DNA from: Micromonospora carbonacea
GTDB lineage: Bacteria > Actinomycetota > Actinomycetes > Mycobacteriales > Micromonosporaceae
Direction: 5' to 3'
Length of the DNA: 64,000 bases
Assembly (NCBI RefSeq): GCF_014205165.1
Contig: NZ_JACHMZ010000001.1
Coordinates: 5,872,501-5,936,500, forward strand
Part shown: positions 55,016 through 64,000 of the stretch, piece by piece
Position numbering within the stretch: the stretch's first letter is position 1
How the letters are laid out: each line of letters starts with the position of its first letter
Translations under genes and position numbers: made by a program
The notes under the pieces: generated by a model
Told to the model about the DNA's origin: nothing
Seen by the model: only the letters and a program-made list of their open reading frames with translations
The model's database searches: none

Positions 55016-58000
55016 GTGAGCAGACCTCGAAACCTGGGCCGGCGCACCTCCGCCGGACTCTTCGCGTCGGTCGTGGCCGCCGGTGCCATGACCGGCCTCG
55101 GTGGCGCCGCGACCGCGAGCGCCGCCCCCGCCGCCGAACCGGAGGCTCCGCAGGCCACCGCCGTGGAGACGCTGGGCGCCCACGACGCCAAGCTGCTGAG
55201 CGAGGCCGAGGCGAAGCACGCCGAGACCGTCACCCTGATCGTCGCCACCGACAAGGGCGAGGCGAAGGACGTCGCGGACGCGGTGCGGCAGCTCGGCGGC
55301 ACGGTGAGCCGGCGCTTCGACTCCATCGGCTACGTCCTGGCGAAGGTCCCCACCGCGAAGGTGCTCAGGGCCGCCACGCTTCCCGGCGTCGCCGCGGTCG
55401 ACCTCGACGAGACCATCCAGCTCCCCGACCCGGCCCCGGAGGCCGCGCCGGCCGGCGCGAAGGCCGCCGCGCAGGGCGGGACCCTGGCCGGGCCGGGCGT
55501 CGACACCGGCGCGGTGAACCCGTACATGCCGACCCACGAGACCGGCGCGGAGGCGTTCAAGGCCGCGCACCCGGCGTGGGACGGCCGCGGCGTCACCATC
55601 GGCATCATGGACTCCGGTGTGGACCTCGACCACCCGGCGCTCCAGACCACCACCACCGGCGAGCGCAAGATCGTGGACTGGGTGACCGCCACGGACCCGC
55701 TGGAGGACGCCACCTGGCGCGCGATGGTCACCGAGGTCTCCGGCCCGAGCTTCACCGCGGGCGGCGCGACGTGGACGGCCCCGGCCGGCAGCTACCGGTT
55801 CAACACGTTCCGCGAGTCGATCACGGCGGCCAGCGACCCGGAGGGCGACGTCAACCGCGACGGCGACACCACCGACACCTTCGGCATCCTCTACGACCCC
55901 ACGACCCACGACATCCGGGTCGACGCCAACGGCAACCGGGACTTCACCGACGACCCGGTGCTGCGCCCGTACAAGGAGAAGTTCCAGGTCGGACGCTTCG
56001 GCACGGACGACCCGGCCACCCCGGTCCGCGAGCAGATCCCGTTCGTCGTCGAATACCGCGAGGACGTCGACACGACGCCGGTCGGCGGCCCCGGCCTGGT
56101 CGACTACGTCAACATCGGCATCGTCGAGTCGACCCACGGCACGCACGTCGCCGGCATCACCGCCGCCAACGACATGCTGGGCAACAACGCGTTCGACGGG
56201 GCGGCCCCCGGCGCGAAGCTGGTCTCGGCCCGGGCCTGTTCCTGGGGCGGCGGCTGCACCGCCGCGGCGCTCACCACCGGCATGGCCGACCTGGTGATCA
56301 ACCGCAGGGTCGACGTGGTCAACATGTCGATCGGCGGCCTGCCGGCGCTCAACGACGGCTCGAACGCCCGCTCCCAGCTCTACAACGAGCTGATCAACAC
56401 GTACGGCGTGCAGCTGTTCATCTCGGCCGGCAACTCCGGCCCCGGGCTGAACACCGTCGGCGACCCGTCGGTGGCCGACAACGTGGTCAGCGTCGCGGCG
56501 AGCATCAGCAAGGACACCTGGCTGGCCAACTACGGCTCGGTCGTGCGCAAGGGCAACGCCCTGTTCAACTTCTCCTCGCGCGGCCCGCGTGAGGAGGGCG
56601 GCTTCAAGCCGAACATCGCGGCCCCCGGCTCGGCGATCTCCACTGCGCCGACCTGGCAGGCCGGCAACCCCGTGCCCGAGGCCGGCTACCCGCTGCCGCC
56701 GGGCTACCAGATGCTCAACGGCACCTCGATGGCCGCCCCGCAGGCCGCCGGCGCCGCCGCGCTGCTGCTGTCGGCCGCCAAGGCGACCGACAAGGGGGTC
56801 ACCCCGGCCGCGCTGCGCCGGGCCGTCTACACCTCGGCCAAGCCCATCGCGGGCGTCGCGACGTACGCCCAGGGCTACGGCATGTTCGACGTGCCGGGCG
56901 CGTGGGCGCTGCTGGACAAGGGCGTGCAGACCCGGTCGTACGTCTCCGACGCGCCCGTCTGCACCGAGCTGTCGGCCAACCTGACCCGCTACGACAAGGC
57001 CACCGGGACGTTCGTGCCGAACCCGCACCGGGGCACCGGCGTCTACAACCGCTGCGCCCTGGCCCAGGGCGGGCAGCCGCTGAAGAAGTCCAAGACGTAC
57101 GAGGTGAAGGTCACCCGCACCAGCGGCCCCAACAAGAGCCTGCTGCACACCGTGACGCTGCGCGGCAACGACGGCACCTTCAGCGCGCAGAAGCAGGTGT
57201 GGCTGCCGCTGAACAAGACCCTCACCATCCCGGTGAAGGCCAAGCCGAAGACCGCCGGGGCGCACGGCGCGCTCCTGGTGATCGACGACCCGGCCACCCC
57301 GGTGGTCGACTTCGAGGTCTCCACCGTCGTGGTGGCGGGCACCGACGTGGCGAAGCCGGCGTACTCCTTCTCGGCCGAGGGCTCGGTCGAGCGGAACAGC
57401 TCCACCTCGTACTTCGTGACGGTGCCGGCGGGCGCGGGCGCGATCCAGGTCAACCTGTCCGGCATCGCCACCGGCTCGCAGACCCGGTTCATCGCGATCA
57501 ACCCGTACGGCGTGCCGGTGGAGAGCACCGCGAGCACCGCCTGCTACACCAACTTCTCCGACGCCGCCGCCTGCAAGCCGCAGGAGCGGGACTACCAGAA
57601 GCCGATCGCCGGGGTCTGGGAGTTCGAGGTGGAGTCGCGGCGCACGTCGCCCGCGCTGGACAACCCGTACCAGCTCCAGGTGCGGGTGCAGGGCGTCACG
57701 GTCTCGCCGGCCGTGGTCGAGCTCCCGTCGGTCACCGCCGGCGCACCGACCCAGGTCAGCTGGAGCCTGGCCAACGCCTTCGGCCCGGTCTCGGTGACCG
57801 GGCAGGGCGGCCCGCTGGCCAGCGTGCACGCCGAGCGGCCCACGATCGCCCAGGGCGCGCAGCAGGAATACCTGGTCGAGGTGCCGGCCGGCGCGGCCAG
57901 CTTCACGGCCCGCATCGGCAACACCGCCGACCTGGGCGCCGACCTGGACCTGTTCGTCTTCCGGGGCGACACCGAGGTCGGCCGCTCGGCCGACGGCGAC

Positions 58001-58318
58001 TCGGAGGAGGCGGTGACGCTGACCAACCCGCCGGCCGGCACCTACCGCGTCCGGGTCGACGGGTACGCCGTCGACGGGCCGGGCACCAGCACCGCCTACG
58101 ACTACCGGGACTCGTTCTCGGCGGCGTCGCTGGGCACGCTGACCGCTCCGGCCACCCCGCTCTCCCTGACCAACGGGGCCACCGCCGCCCTCACCGGCAC
58201 GGTGACCGCACAGTCCGCCCCGGCCGCCGGTCGCGCCCTCTACGGCGACCTGGCCGTCACCACCACCGAAGGCGCGGTCGTCGGCCGCGGCTCGGTCTCG
58301 ATCGGCGCGGTCAACTGA
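55016..58318 (+). CDS. Secreted S8 (subtilisin-like) serine peptidase
   Basis: The 1100-aa protein has a signal peptide (residues 1-36, cleaved near ASAA), an I9-type prodomain with VTLIVATDKGEAKDVADAVRQLGG, and a catalytic domain with D199 in GIMDSG, H374 in HGTHVAG and S571 in GTSMAAPQ. The Asp-His distance of 175 residues is far longer than in subtilisin, indicating an insert of roughly 130 residues between them. Beyond about residue 630 are beta-rich C-terminal domains ending in a pre-peptidase-like LDLFVFRGDTEVGRS module. GTG 55016 is supported by GGAGGAAAAG. It probably degrades extracellular protein, and is followed by a strong terminator. Confidence 0.93.
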   Translation: MSRPRNLGRRTSAGLFASVVAAGAMTGLGGAATASAAPAAEPEAPQATAVETLGAHDAKLLSEAEAKHAETVTLIVATDKGEAKDVADAVRQLGGTVSRRFDSIGYVLAKVPTAKVLRAATLPGVAAVDLDETIQLPDPAPEAAPAGAKAAAQGGTLAGPGVDTGAVNPYMPTHETGAEAFKAAHPAWDGRGVTIGIMDSGVDLDHPALQTTTTGERKIVDWVTATDPLEDATWRAMVTEVSGPSFTAGGATWTAPAGSYRFNTFRESITAASDPEGDVNRDGDTTDTFGILYDPTTHDIRVDANGNRDFTDDPVLRPYKEKFQVGRFGTDDPATPVREQIPFVVEYREDVDTTPVGGPGLVDYVNIGIVESTHGTHVAGITAANDMLGNNAFDGAAPGAKLVSARACSWGGGCTAAALTTGMADLVINRRVDVVNMSIGGLPALNDGSNARSQLYNELINTYGVQLFISAGNSGPGLNTVGDPSVADNVVSVAASISKDTWLANYGSVVRKGNALFNFSSRGPREEGGFKPNIAAPGSAISTAPTWQAGNPVPEAGYPLPPGYQMLNGTSMAAPQAAGAAALLLSAAKATDKGVTPAALRRAVYTSAKPIAGVATYAQGYGMFDVPGAWALLDKGVQTRSYVSDAPVCTELSANLTRYDKATGTFVPNPHRGTGVYNRCALAQGGQPLKKSKTYEVKVTRTSGPNKSLLHTVTLRGNDGTFSAQKQVWLPLNKTLTIPVKAKPKTAGAHGALLVIDDPATPVVDFEVSTVVVAGTDVAKPAYSFSAEGSVERNSSTSYFVTVPAGAGAIQVNLSGIATGSQTRFIAINPYGVPVESTASTACYTNFSDAAACKPQERDYQKPIAGVWEFEVESRRTSPALDNPYQLQVRVQGVTVSPAVVELPSVTAGAPTQVSWSLANAFGPVSVTGQGGPLASVHAERPTIAQGAQQEYLVEVPAGAASFTARIGNTADLGADLDLFVFRGDTEVGRSADGDSEEAVTLTNPPAGTYRVRVDGYAVDGPGTSTAYDYRDSFSAASLGTLTAPATPLSLTNGATAALTGTVTAQSAPAAGRALYGDLAVTTTEGAVVGRGSVSIGAVN

Positions 58319-58349
58319 GCCGCGCCGCCTGACCACCCTCCGCCTCACC

Positions 58350-58390
58350 ACAGGAGCCCGTCCCCGCCCCCGGCGGGGGCGGGCTCCTGT
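58350..58390 (+). terminator. Terminator hairpin after the subtilase gene
   Basis: ACAGGAGCCCG (58350-58360) pairs perfectly with CGGGCTCCTGT (58380-58390); the enclosed CGCCCCC/GGGGGCG extends the stem. It is the longest stem in the window, 32 nt past the stop. Confidence 0.85.
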
Positions 58391-58461
58391 CGTCGGCCGC
58401 CGCCACACCGCCCGGGCCACCGCGCGCCGGCCGCCGCCGGGCAGCCCGCGCGGCTCGCGGG

Positions 58462-58899
58462 TCAGCCCCGGCGGGCGGACTCCACGACGAAGGGGATGCC
58501 CTGCTGGCAGGTGGTGAGCAGGTCGGGCTGGGCCCGGCCGGTGACCTCGACCTTGGCACCGGCGGCCAGCACGTCCGCGGGGCCGCCGACGAGCTGGTAG
58601 CCGTCCAGCAGGCGGCAGCCGGGCTCCACACCCGCCTCGACGGTGCCGGTGAGCGTGGTGGCACCGACGCCCGGCGGGACGCTGGGGCCGCCCGGCTTCG
58701 GCGGGAGGCTCGGGCGGCCCGGGGGCGTCGAGCCGGACGGGGCGACCGGGTCGGCCGGGTCGGCGCTGGGCGTGTCGGTCACCGCGGCTCCTCCGGAGGG
58801 GCTGGGGGCGGGGCTGCCGTCACCGGTGCCCTGGCCGCCGCAGGCGCTCAGGGCCGCGCAGGTGACCAGCGCGGCGACGATGGTCCGAGGAGTCTTCAT
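58462..58899 (-). CDS. Small lipoprotein of unknown function
   Basis: The 145-aa protein has a signal peptide ending at LSAC (Cys20), so it should be lipid-anchored. A Pro/Ser/Ala/Thr-rich spacer covers residues 23-75, then a small domain GTVEAGVEPGCRLLDGYQLVGG...DLLTTCQQGIPFVVESARR, with two Cys likely in a disulfide. This domain is small and OB-like by strand pattern. No family name is certain. ATG 58899 (MKTPRTIV) is the correct signal-peptide start. It precedes the convergent-facing subtilase terminator. Confidence 0.75.
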   Translation of the reverse strand: MKTPRTIVAALVTCAALSACGGQGTGDGSPAPSPSGGAAVTDTPSADPADPVAPSGSTPPGRPSLPPKPGGPSVPPGVGATTLTGTVEAGVEPGCRLLDGYQLVGGPADVLAAGAKVEVTGRAQPDLLTTCQQGIPFVVESARRG

Positions 58900-58995
58900 G
58901 CCGATCAGACGCTGCCCGCCGCTGATCCGTTCCCCGGCCGCACGGCGCGGCACGGACCGGAGCGGGGCCGGGGCGGACCGGACCGGCACGGGCGG

Positions 58996-59985
58996 TCAGG
59001 CGCGGGCCGCGGCGGCGGCCTTCATGTCGCGCTTGAGCTCCTGCGGCAGCGAGAAGGTCAGCCGCTCGTTGGCGGTGACCACCTCGTCGACGTCGGTGAA
59101 GCCCCGCGCGGCGAGGTGCGCCAGGACCTCCTGGACCAGCTCGTCGGGGACGCTGGCCCCGGAGGTCAGGCCCACCGTGCGGGCCCCCTCCAGCCAGGCG
59201 TCGTCGATCTCGTGGGCGAAGTCGACGAGGTGGCCGGCGCGGGCCCCGGCGTCCAGGGCGACCTCGACCAGCCGGACCGAGTTCGAGGAGTTGCGCGAGC
59301 CGACGACGAGCACCACGTCGCAGTCGGGGGCGATCTCCTTGACCACGTGCTGCCGGTTGGAGGTGGCGTAGCAGATGTCGTCGCTGGGCGGCGACTGGAG
59401 CAGCGGCAGCCGGGACTTGAGCCGGGCCACGGTCTCCAGCGTCTCGTCGACCGACAGCGTGGTCTGGGAGAGCCACACCACCTTGCTCGGGTCCCGCACG
59501 GTGACCTTGTCGGCGTCGTCCGGGCCGTCGACGAGCTGGATGTGCGCGGGGGCCTCACCGGCGGTGCCGATGACCTCCTCGTGCCCCTCGTGACCGATCA
59601 GCAGGATGTCGTAGTCCTCCGCGGCGAACCGCTTGGCCTCCTGGTGCACCTTCGTCACCAGCGGGCAGGTGGCGTCGATGGCCTTCAGCGAGCGCGCCCG
59701 CGCCTGCTCGTAGACCTCCGGGGCGACGCCGTGGGCGGAGAAGATCACGGTGGCCCCCTCGGGCACCTCCTCGTTCTCCTCCACGAAGATCGCGCCCTTG
59801 GCCTCCAAGGTCTGCACCACGTGCTTGTTGTGCACGATCTGCTTGCGCACGTAGATCGGGGCGCCGTAGAGCTTGAGCGCCTCCTCGACGGTCTGCACCG
59901 CCCGGTCGACGCCCGCGCAGTAGCCGCGGGGCTTGGCCAGGAGCACGCGCTTGCCGGTCCGGGGAGTCGTCTCAGCCTGAGTCAC
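58996..59985 (-). CDS. ispH: 4-hydroxy-3-methylbut-2-enyl diphosphate reductase
   Basis: The 329-aa protein has the three cluster-ligand cysteines C23 (PRGYCAG), C107 (DATCPL) and C205 ([11 protein letters not shown]), plus [17 protein letters not shown] and GTAGEAP. It catalyses the last step of the MEP isoprenoid pathway, making IPP and DMAPP through a 4Fe-4S cluster. GTG 59985 follows TACGAT by 6 nt, so the transcript looks leaderless. It is divergent from xseA (93 nt between), an arrangement typical for actinobacteria. Confidence 0.96.
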   Translation of the reverse strand: MTQAETTPRTGKRVLLAKPRGYCAGVDRAVQTVEEALKLYGAPIYVRKQIVHNKHVVQTLEAKGAIFVEENEEVPEGATVIFSAHGVAPEVYEQARARSLKAIDATCPLVTKVHQEAKRFAAEDYDILLIGHEGHEEVIGTAGEAPAHIQLVDGPDDADKVTVRDPSKVVWLSQTTLSVDETLETVARLKSRLPLLQSPPSDDICYATSNRQHVVKEIAPDCDVVLVVGSRNSSNSVRLVEVALDAGARAGHLVDFAHEIDDAWLEGARTVGLTSGASVPDELVQEVLAHLAARGFTDVDEVVTANERLTFSLPQELKRDMKAAAAARA

Positions 59986-59991
59986 CCGCCC

Positions 59992-59997
59992 ATCGTA
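59992..59997 (-). promoter_or_regulatory. Predicted -10 element, leaderless start of ispH
   Basis: TACGAT on the reverse strand is 6 nt from GTG 59985. Confidence 0.5.
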
Positions 59998-60066
59998 CGT
60001 GCCGGGTCCGCCCCACCCCGGATGATCATGGGGTACGCGGATCGCCCCGCCGTCGGGGGTCGTCCG

Positions 60067-60072
60067 TAGGGT
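60067..60072 (+). promoter_or_regulatory. Predicted -10 element, leaderless start of xseA
   Basis: TAGGGT is 6 nt from GTG 60079. Confidence 0.5.
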
Positions 60073-60078
60073 GGGGGC

Positions 60079-61299
60079 GTGAGTGCGGATGAGAGCGGGC
60101 GCAGCAGCTCCGACGAGCCGTGGCCGGTGCGGGTCGTCAGCCAGAAGGTCGGCGCGTGGATCGCCCGGCTCGGCTGGGTGTGGGTCGACGGGCAGGTGGC
60201 GCAGATCAGCCGGCGGCCCGGGGCCAGCACGGTCTTCCTCACCCTGCGCGACCCGTCGGCCGACCTGAGCCTCACGGTCACCACCAACCGGGACGTCCTC
60301 GACGCCGGGGCCCCCGAGCTGCGCGAGGGCGCGCGGGTGGTGCTGCACGCCAAGCCCGAGTTCTACGCCGCCCGGGGCACGCTGAGCCTGCGCGCCGACG
60401 AGATCCGCCAGGTGGGCCTCGGCGAGCTGCTGGCCCGGCTGGAGAAGCTCAAGAAGCTGCTGGCCGCCGAGGGGCTGTTCGACCGGGCCCGCAAGCGCCG
60501 GCTGCCGTTCCTGCCGGGCCGGATCGGGCTGATCACCGGCCGCGCCTCGGCCGCCGAGCGGGACGTGCTGACCAATGCCCAACGGCGCTGGCCGGCGGTC
60601 GAGTTCCGCACGGTCAACGTGGCCGTGCAGGGGCCGGGCGCGGTGCCGCAGATCGTCGACGCGCTGAAGGTCCTCGACGCCGACCCGGCCGTCGACGTGA
60701 TCGTCATCGCCCGGGGCGGCGGCGGCATCGAGGACCTGCTGCCGTTCTCCGACGAGGCGCTGTGCCGGGCGGTCTTCGCCTGCCGCACCCCCGTGGTCAG
60801 CGCCATCGGCCACGAGACGGACGCGCCGCTGGTCGACTACGTCGCCGACGTGCGGGCCTCCACCCCGACGGACGCCGCGAAGCGGATCGTGCCCGACCTG
60901 GCCGAGGAGCTGCGCCTGATCCGGCAGGCCCGGCAGCGGGTGGAGCGCGCGGTCCGCAACCTGGTCGACCGGGAGGCGCACCGCCTCGACGGGCTGCGGT
61001 CCCGCCCGGTGCTGGCCCGGCCGCAGGTGATGGTGGAGCAGCGGGCCGCCGACGTGACCGCGCTGCGCCAGCGGGCGGGGCGCACCCTGCACCACCGGCT
61101 CGGCGCGGCCCAGGACGAGCTGCGGCACACCCTGGCCCGGCTGCGCGCCCTGTCCCCCGCCGCGACCCTGGAGCGGGGCTACGCGATCGTCCAGCGCGCC
61201 GACGGCCACGTGGTGCGGGCGGCCGGCGAGGTGGGCTCGGGCGACGCGCTGCGCGTCCGTCTCGCCGAGGGCGAGCTGGCCGCCACGGTCGACGGCTGA
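60079..61299 (+). CDS. xseA: Exodeoxyribonuclease VII large subunit
   Basis: The 406-aa protein has the OB domain near residues 25-110 ([18 protein letters not shown]) and the catalytic domain with [38 protein letters not shown] and [18 protein letters not shown]. The C-terminal coiled-coil helices end with [13 protein letters not shown]. With XseB it forms the exonuclease that degrades single-stranded DNA. GTG 60079 lies 6 nt after TAGGGT. xseB follows after 42 nt in the same direction. Confidence 0.95.
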   Translation: MSADESGRSSSDEPWPVRVVSQKVGAWIARLGWVWVDGQVAQISRRPGASTVFLTLRDPSADLSLTVTTNRDVLDAGAPELREGARVVLHAKPEFYAARGTLSLRADEIRQVGLGELLARLEKLKKLLAAEGLFDRARKRRLPFLPGRIGLITGRASAAERDVLTNAQRRWPAVEFRTVNVAVQGPGAVPQIVDALKVLDADPAVDVIVIARGGGGIEDLLPFSDEALCRAVFACRTPVVSAIGHETDAPLVDYVADVRASTPTDAAKRIVPDLAEELRLIRQARQRVERAVRNLVDREAHRLDGLRSRPVLARPQVMVEQRAADVTALRQRAGRTLHHRLGAAQDELRHTLARLRALSPAATLERGYAIVQRADGHVVRAAGEVGSGDALRVRLAEGELAATVDG

Positions 61300-61341
61300 G
61301 CCGCGCGCGACCGCGGGGCGGGATGTGCTGGGATGGGACGG

Positions 61342-61566
61342 ATGACTGACGACGAGAAGAACGCCGGGCCGGACGAGCGGCTCAGCTACGAGCAGGCCCG
61401 CGCCGAGCTGGCCACGGTGGTGGAGCGGCTGGAGACGGGCGGCACCTCGCTGGAGGAGTCGCTGGCGCTGTGGGAGCGCGGCGAGAAGCTGGCCGAGGTC
61501 TGCCAGCGCTGGCTCGACGGCGCGCGGGCCCGCATCGACGCGGCCCGGCGGCAGCCGGACGCCTGA
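61342..61566 (+). CDS. xseB: Exodeoxyribonuclease VII small subunit
   Basis: The 74-aa helical protein carries [45 protein letters not shown], the complete XseB pattern. It binds the XseA C-terminal helices. ATG 61342 gives the usual MTDD start and has GGGA upstream; ATG 61333 would add three residues. Cotranscription with xseA is likely. A perfect GC hairpin follows at 61637. Confidence 0.95.
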   Translation: MTDDEKNAGPDERLSYEQARAELATVVERLETGGTSLEESLALWERGEKLAEVCQRWLDGARARIDAARRQPDA

Positions 61567-61636
61567 GACCGGCGCGCGGCCGTCGAGGAGGCCCGGCGGC
61601 CGCGGGGCACGGCCGGCGGCCAGGGGGCACCGCCGC

Positions 61637-61657
61637 GGGGCGGCGCACCGCCGCCCC
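61637..61657. terminator. Bidirectional terminator between xseB and a lipoprotein gene
   Basis: GGGGCGGCG (61637-61645), CAC loop, CGCCGCCCC (61649-61657) forms a perfect 9-bp stem between convergent genes. Confidence 0.6.
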
Positions 61658-61675
61658 GACAGGCGTGCGCCGGCG

Positions 61676-62518
61676 TCAGTTGAACAGGTTGTACAGCTCG
61701 CTCGGGGCCTCGACGACCTGGTCGGCCGGCGGGCGCTGGGCGGCCGTGGCCGCGCCGTAGTCGGCGTACGTGATCCGGATGTCCTGGGCCTTGTTCTGCC
61801 CCGCCGCCGGGATCTGCACGACCAGCTCGCTGAGCCGGCCCTGCGGGTCCAGCTTGGCGGTGAACGGCACCGACTGGGCCTGCTGCCCGAGCGCCTTGAT
61901 CAGCTCGGCGTTCAGCGAGCCGGCCTCGGCGGCCTTCGACACGTCGATGGTGCCCGCGTACGCGCCCTCGCCGGTCTGCCGCACCTCGGTGACGCCCTGG
62001 GTCAGCACCTCGCTGCCGGCCGGGTCGACCTTCTCGAAGTCGAAGCCCAGGTTGCGGTTGCCCTTGATCCGGCTCTGGTCGAGGTGCTGGTACTTGCCGA
62101 GGTTGAGGCCCTGCACGCCGGGCAGCTTGGCCGCCTGGCCGCCGAGGTCGAGCTTGACCCAGCTGTCCGGCTTGAGGTGCACCAGGTCGAGCTTCATCGA
62201 GACGTCCGAGGAGGCGTCGCCGATGCTCAGCTTGATCTGGGCGCTCTGGCTGGGCTGGTGCACCTGCCCCTCGGCGGTGGTGCCGACGCCGGTCATGGTG
62301 AACCGGAAGTTGCCGTTGCGGATCTCGTTCGTGGAGTTCAGCAGGGCCTGCTTGGCGTCGGCCGTGCCGGGCGAGGCGCTGCCGGGGGCCGCGCTGCCGG
62401 AGACCGTGGGGGACGCGGAGGCCCCCGACTCGCCGGTCCCGGTGCTGTCGCAGGCCGCCAGACCAGGAGTGAGCAGCGTCGCGGCGAAGACCGCCGCGCT
62501 GAAGCGTCGAATGGTCAC
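61676..62518 (-). CDS. LppX/LprAFG-like lipoprotein, paralog 1
   Basis: The 280-aa protein has a signal peptide ending at lipobox GLAAC (Cys23). A Ser/Gly/Ala-rich spacer is followed by a beta-sheet domain with [62 protein letters not shown] and ITYADYGA. This is the half-barrel pattern of LppX/LprG-type lipoproteins, which carry lipids across the periplasm in mycobacteria and relatives. GTG 62518 has GGAGAGG upstream. It shares blocks with the next upstream gene and is clearly its duplicate. Confidence 0.85.
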   Translation of the reverse strand: MTIRRFSAAVFAATLLTPGLAACDSTGTGESGASASPTVSGSAAPGSASPGTADAKQALLNSTNEIRNGNFRFTMTGVGTTAEGQVHQPSQSAQIKLSIGDASSDVSMKLDLVHLKPDSWVKLDLGGQAAKLPGVQGLNLGKYQHLDQSRIKGNRNLGFDFEKVDPAGSEVLTQGVTEVRQTGEGAYAGTIDVSKAAEAGSLNAELIKALGQQAQSVPFTAKLDPQGRLSELVVQIPAAGQNKAQDIRITYADYGAATAAQRPPADQVVEAPSELYNLFN

Positions 62519-62682
62519 GTGCACCTCTCCAAGTGGGTCGTCCGGTCCGCGTGGGCGCCGGAAGGGAACGTCTGCTTCCGTTCCCTTCTGTTCCCTGTCG
62601 CCGGGTTCCGCAATCCCCGCCCGGTCCGGCCGACCCGCCGTCCGTCGGTGGGGACGGCGGACGCCGCCCCCACCACGCCGGA

Positions 62683-63501
62683 TCAGCCCTTGAACATCTC
62701 GTAGACGTCGTCGGAGGCCTCGACCACCAGGTTCGCCGGCGGCTGCGGCACGGCGGTGGCGGCACCGTAGTCGGCGTACGTGACCTTCAGGTCCTGTGCC
62801 TTGGCGGAGCCGGCGGCCGGCACCTTGACGAGGAACTCGACGAGCCGGCCCTGCGCGTCGAGCTTCGCGGTGAACGGCACGGCGCCGGCCTTGTCCGCCA
62901 GGCCCTTGACGATGTCGGCGTCGAGCACGTCCGAGTCGGTGACCTTGGTCGCGTCGAGGGTGCCCTCGTACGTGCCCTCGCCCGTCTTCCTGACGTCGGT
63001 GACCGCCTTGGTCAGCGCCTCGCTGCCGGCCGGGTCGACGTCGGAGAAGTCGAACTGGAGGTCCTTGGCGTCCTTGATCTTCGAGCGGTCGAGGTGCTGG
63101 TACTTGCCCTTGCGCTCCTTCGCGCCGGGGATCGCGTCGACCATCGGGCCCGTCAGGTCCAGCTTCACCCAGCTCTCGGTGTCGATGAAGACGAGGTGCA
63201 TGTCCATCGAGAAGTCCTCGGTGGCGGCGTCGCCCCCGGTCATCTTCATCTCGGCGCTCTTCGACGGCATGTGCACCGTGCCGCTGCCGTCGAACTCGCC
63301 GCCGCTGATGGCGAAGGTGAAGTTGCCCTTGCTCAGCTCCCTGGTGGAGGCGAGCAGCGCCTCCTTGGGGTCGGCGGGCGCGGCCGGGGCGGCGGCCCCA
63401 CCGGCGGCCGGCTCGGCGGCCGGCGAGTTGTTGCAGGCGGTCAGGCCGGGGACGAAAAGGGCGGCGGCGAGGACGCCGGCGCTCCACCGTCGAATGATCA
63501 C
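62683..63501 (-). CDS. LppX/LprAFG-like lipoprotein, paralog 2
   Basis: The 272-aa protein has lipobox GLTAC (Cys23) and a Pro/Ala-rich spacer, then the same domain as the preceding entry: [79 protein letters not shown]. The KYQHLDxSxIK and YADYGAAT blocks are shared with paralog 1, proving recent common origin. The spacer and termini differ. Both genes run leftward with 164 nt between, probably separately transcribed. A role in lipid or glycolipid trafficking is inference from the family. Confidence 0.85.
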   Translation of the reverse strand: MIIRRWSAGVLAAALFVPGLTACNNSPAAEPAAGGAAAPAAPADPKEALLASTRELSKGNFTFAISGGEFDGSGTVHMPSKSAEMKMTGGDAATEDFSMDMHLVFIDTESWVKLDLTGPMVDAIPGAKERKGKYQHLDRSKIKDAKDLQFDFSDVDPAGSEALTKAVTDVRKTGEGTYEGTLDATKVTDSDVLDADIVKGLADKAGAVPFTAKLDAQGRLVEFLVKVPAAGSAKAQDLKVTYADYGAATAVPQPPANLVVEASDDVYEMFKG

Positions 63502-63864
63502 GTCGTTCTCTTTCCGGAAAGGCTGCCCGGCCGTATCGCGCGGCCGGGGTCGAGCCGGGGCAGCCTAACGGAAAGGTCGGACGCTCGCCGTCCCCCGCCG
63601 ACCCCGGCCCGCCGCCCCGATCGAATCACTTTCCGTGACAGCCGCCTCGTCGTCCAGGGCGAGCGGTCGAGCTGGACCACTCTGCGTGACGCGCGCTCGT
63701 CGGTGGCGCGGACCAGGTCGAGCCCGGAGTGCCGCTGCCGGGGACCGAACGGCACGGCAGCACAGCACGGCAGGCCAAGAGGGCCCGCGCACCGCGGACG
63801 GGCGCGACACGGCGCGGCGCTAGGTGGCGCGGTGTGGCGGGTGTGGCGCGGTGCCGTGGCCTGG
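63502..63864. other. Intergenic stretch, no supported gene
   Basis: About 360 nt upstream of the lipoprotein paralog 2. ORFs 63565-63810 (reverse) and 63635-63823 (forward) are short, Arg/Ala-rich and lack ribosome-binding sites. The right half has repetitive GGCACGGC/GGCGCGG words. It probably holds the promoter of paralog 2. Confidence 0.4.
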
Positions 63865-64000
63865 CTAGCGCACCGCGTCGGCGAGCCGCCGCAGCTCGTT
63901 CTCCCGGGCGTCCCCGACGACGATCACCGTGCGGCCCGGTTCGAGCAGCACCAGGGCCTGCTCGTTGCCCCGGGCGGTGTAGCGCTGCCAGTTGCGCCCG
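63865..64000 (-). CDS. DUF4245-like protein, C-terminal end (5' part outside window)
   Basis: Forty-four residues plus a TAG stop (63865-63867) are visible on the reverse strand: GRNWQRYTARGNEQALVLLE, then PGRTVIVVGDARENELRRLA and DAVR. The W-RY-ARGN-ALVL and VVGDARENELRRLA pattern matches the C-terminus of DUF4245 proteins. In many actinobacteria such a gene lies near xseA-xseB, which agrees with this location. It should be a membrane-anchored extracytoplasmic protein, but the N-terminus is not in the window. Confidence 0.6.
   Translation of the reverse strand, partial: GRNWQRYTARGNEQALVLLEPGRTVIVVGDARENELRRLADAVR

Overview
The window is very GC-rich, uses GTG starts freely, and carries Scr1/DUF397 regulators, a class II tRNA-Leu(UAA) and the mfd-mazG-eno-DUF501-ppx gene order seen in actinobacteria. 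It is most likely chromosomal DNA of a Micromonospora-like actinomycete. That assignment is inference from content and style, because no marker gene for identification is present. Nothing looks like a prophage, plasmid or biosynthetic cluster. The accessory material is one CRISPR array, a Scr1/DUF397 cassette and a family of short palindromic intergenic repeats.

Layout, left to right. 1-2570: end of an M42 peptidase, then RNase Z preceded by a promoter, a 12-codon leader ORF and a strongly folded 5' UTR, then a GNAT acetyltransferase. 2567-4107: palindromic repeat copy 1, an AT-richer leader and a 17-repeat type I-E-like CRISPR array with no cas genes in view. 4125-6150: Scr1-family regulator with DUF397 partner, and divergently three tightly coupled small ORFs. 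6204-11414: cystathionine beta-synthase, a DUF1232 membrane protein, two tandem SGNH hydrolases and a thiolase. 11568-17949: small conserved protein, Bax-inhibitor-1-like membrane protein, the bldA-type tRNA, a polytopic membrane protein, a GT1 glycosyltransferase and a type II NADH dehydrogenase. 18043-22369: a leftward five-gene MoxR/DUF58/DUF4129 operon. 22383-27499: family 5 uracil-DNA glycosylase with dienelactone hydrolase, an LppU-like protein, a PadR-regulated membrane protein, and an epimerase sharing a divergent promoter and a perfect 27-bp palindrome with a MarR regulator. 28273-30057: an exported DUF1996 protein interrupted by a duplicated module.

30125-47795 is the conserved housekeeping core, mostly leftward: mfd, a SurA-like lipoprotein, mazG, a DUF885 peptidase-like protein, then (rightward) a MgtA-like P-type ATPase, nudC and a lipoprotein, then (leftward) eno, an FtsB/DivIC-like protein, DUF501, argA, an unknown membrane-anchored protein and ppx. 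47917-54862 holds a cyclase-family protein, a DUF3533-like membrane protein, ppc flanked by repeat copies 5 and 6, a GGGDF-repeat membrane protein and rmuC. 55016-64000 holds a secreted subtilase, a small lipoprotein, divergent ispH and xseA-xseB, two paralogous LppX-like lipoproteins and the end of a DUF4245-like gene.

Three features recur across the window. Six copies of a roughly 54-nt palindrome lie at gene 3' ends, and in three cases the repeat edge supplies the stop codon. Many genes appear leaderless: a TANNNT hexamer lies 6-8 nt before the start codon and no Shine-Dalgarno is visible. GC-rich perfect hairpins mark many gene ends.
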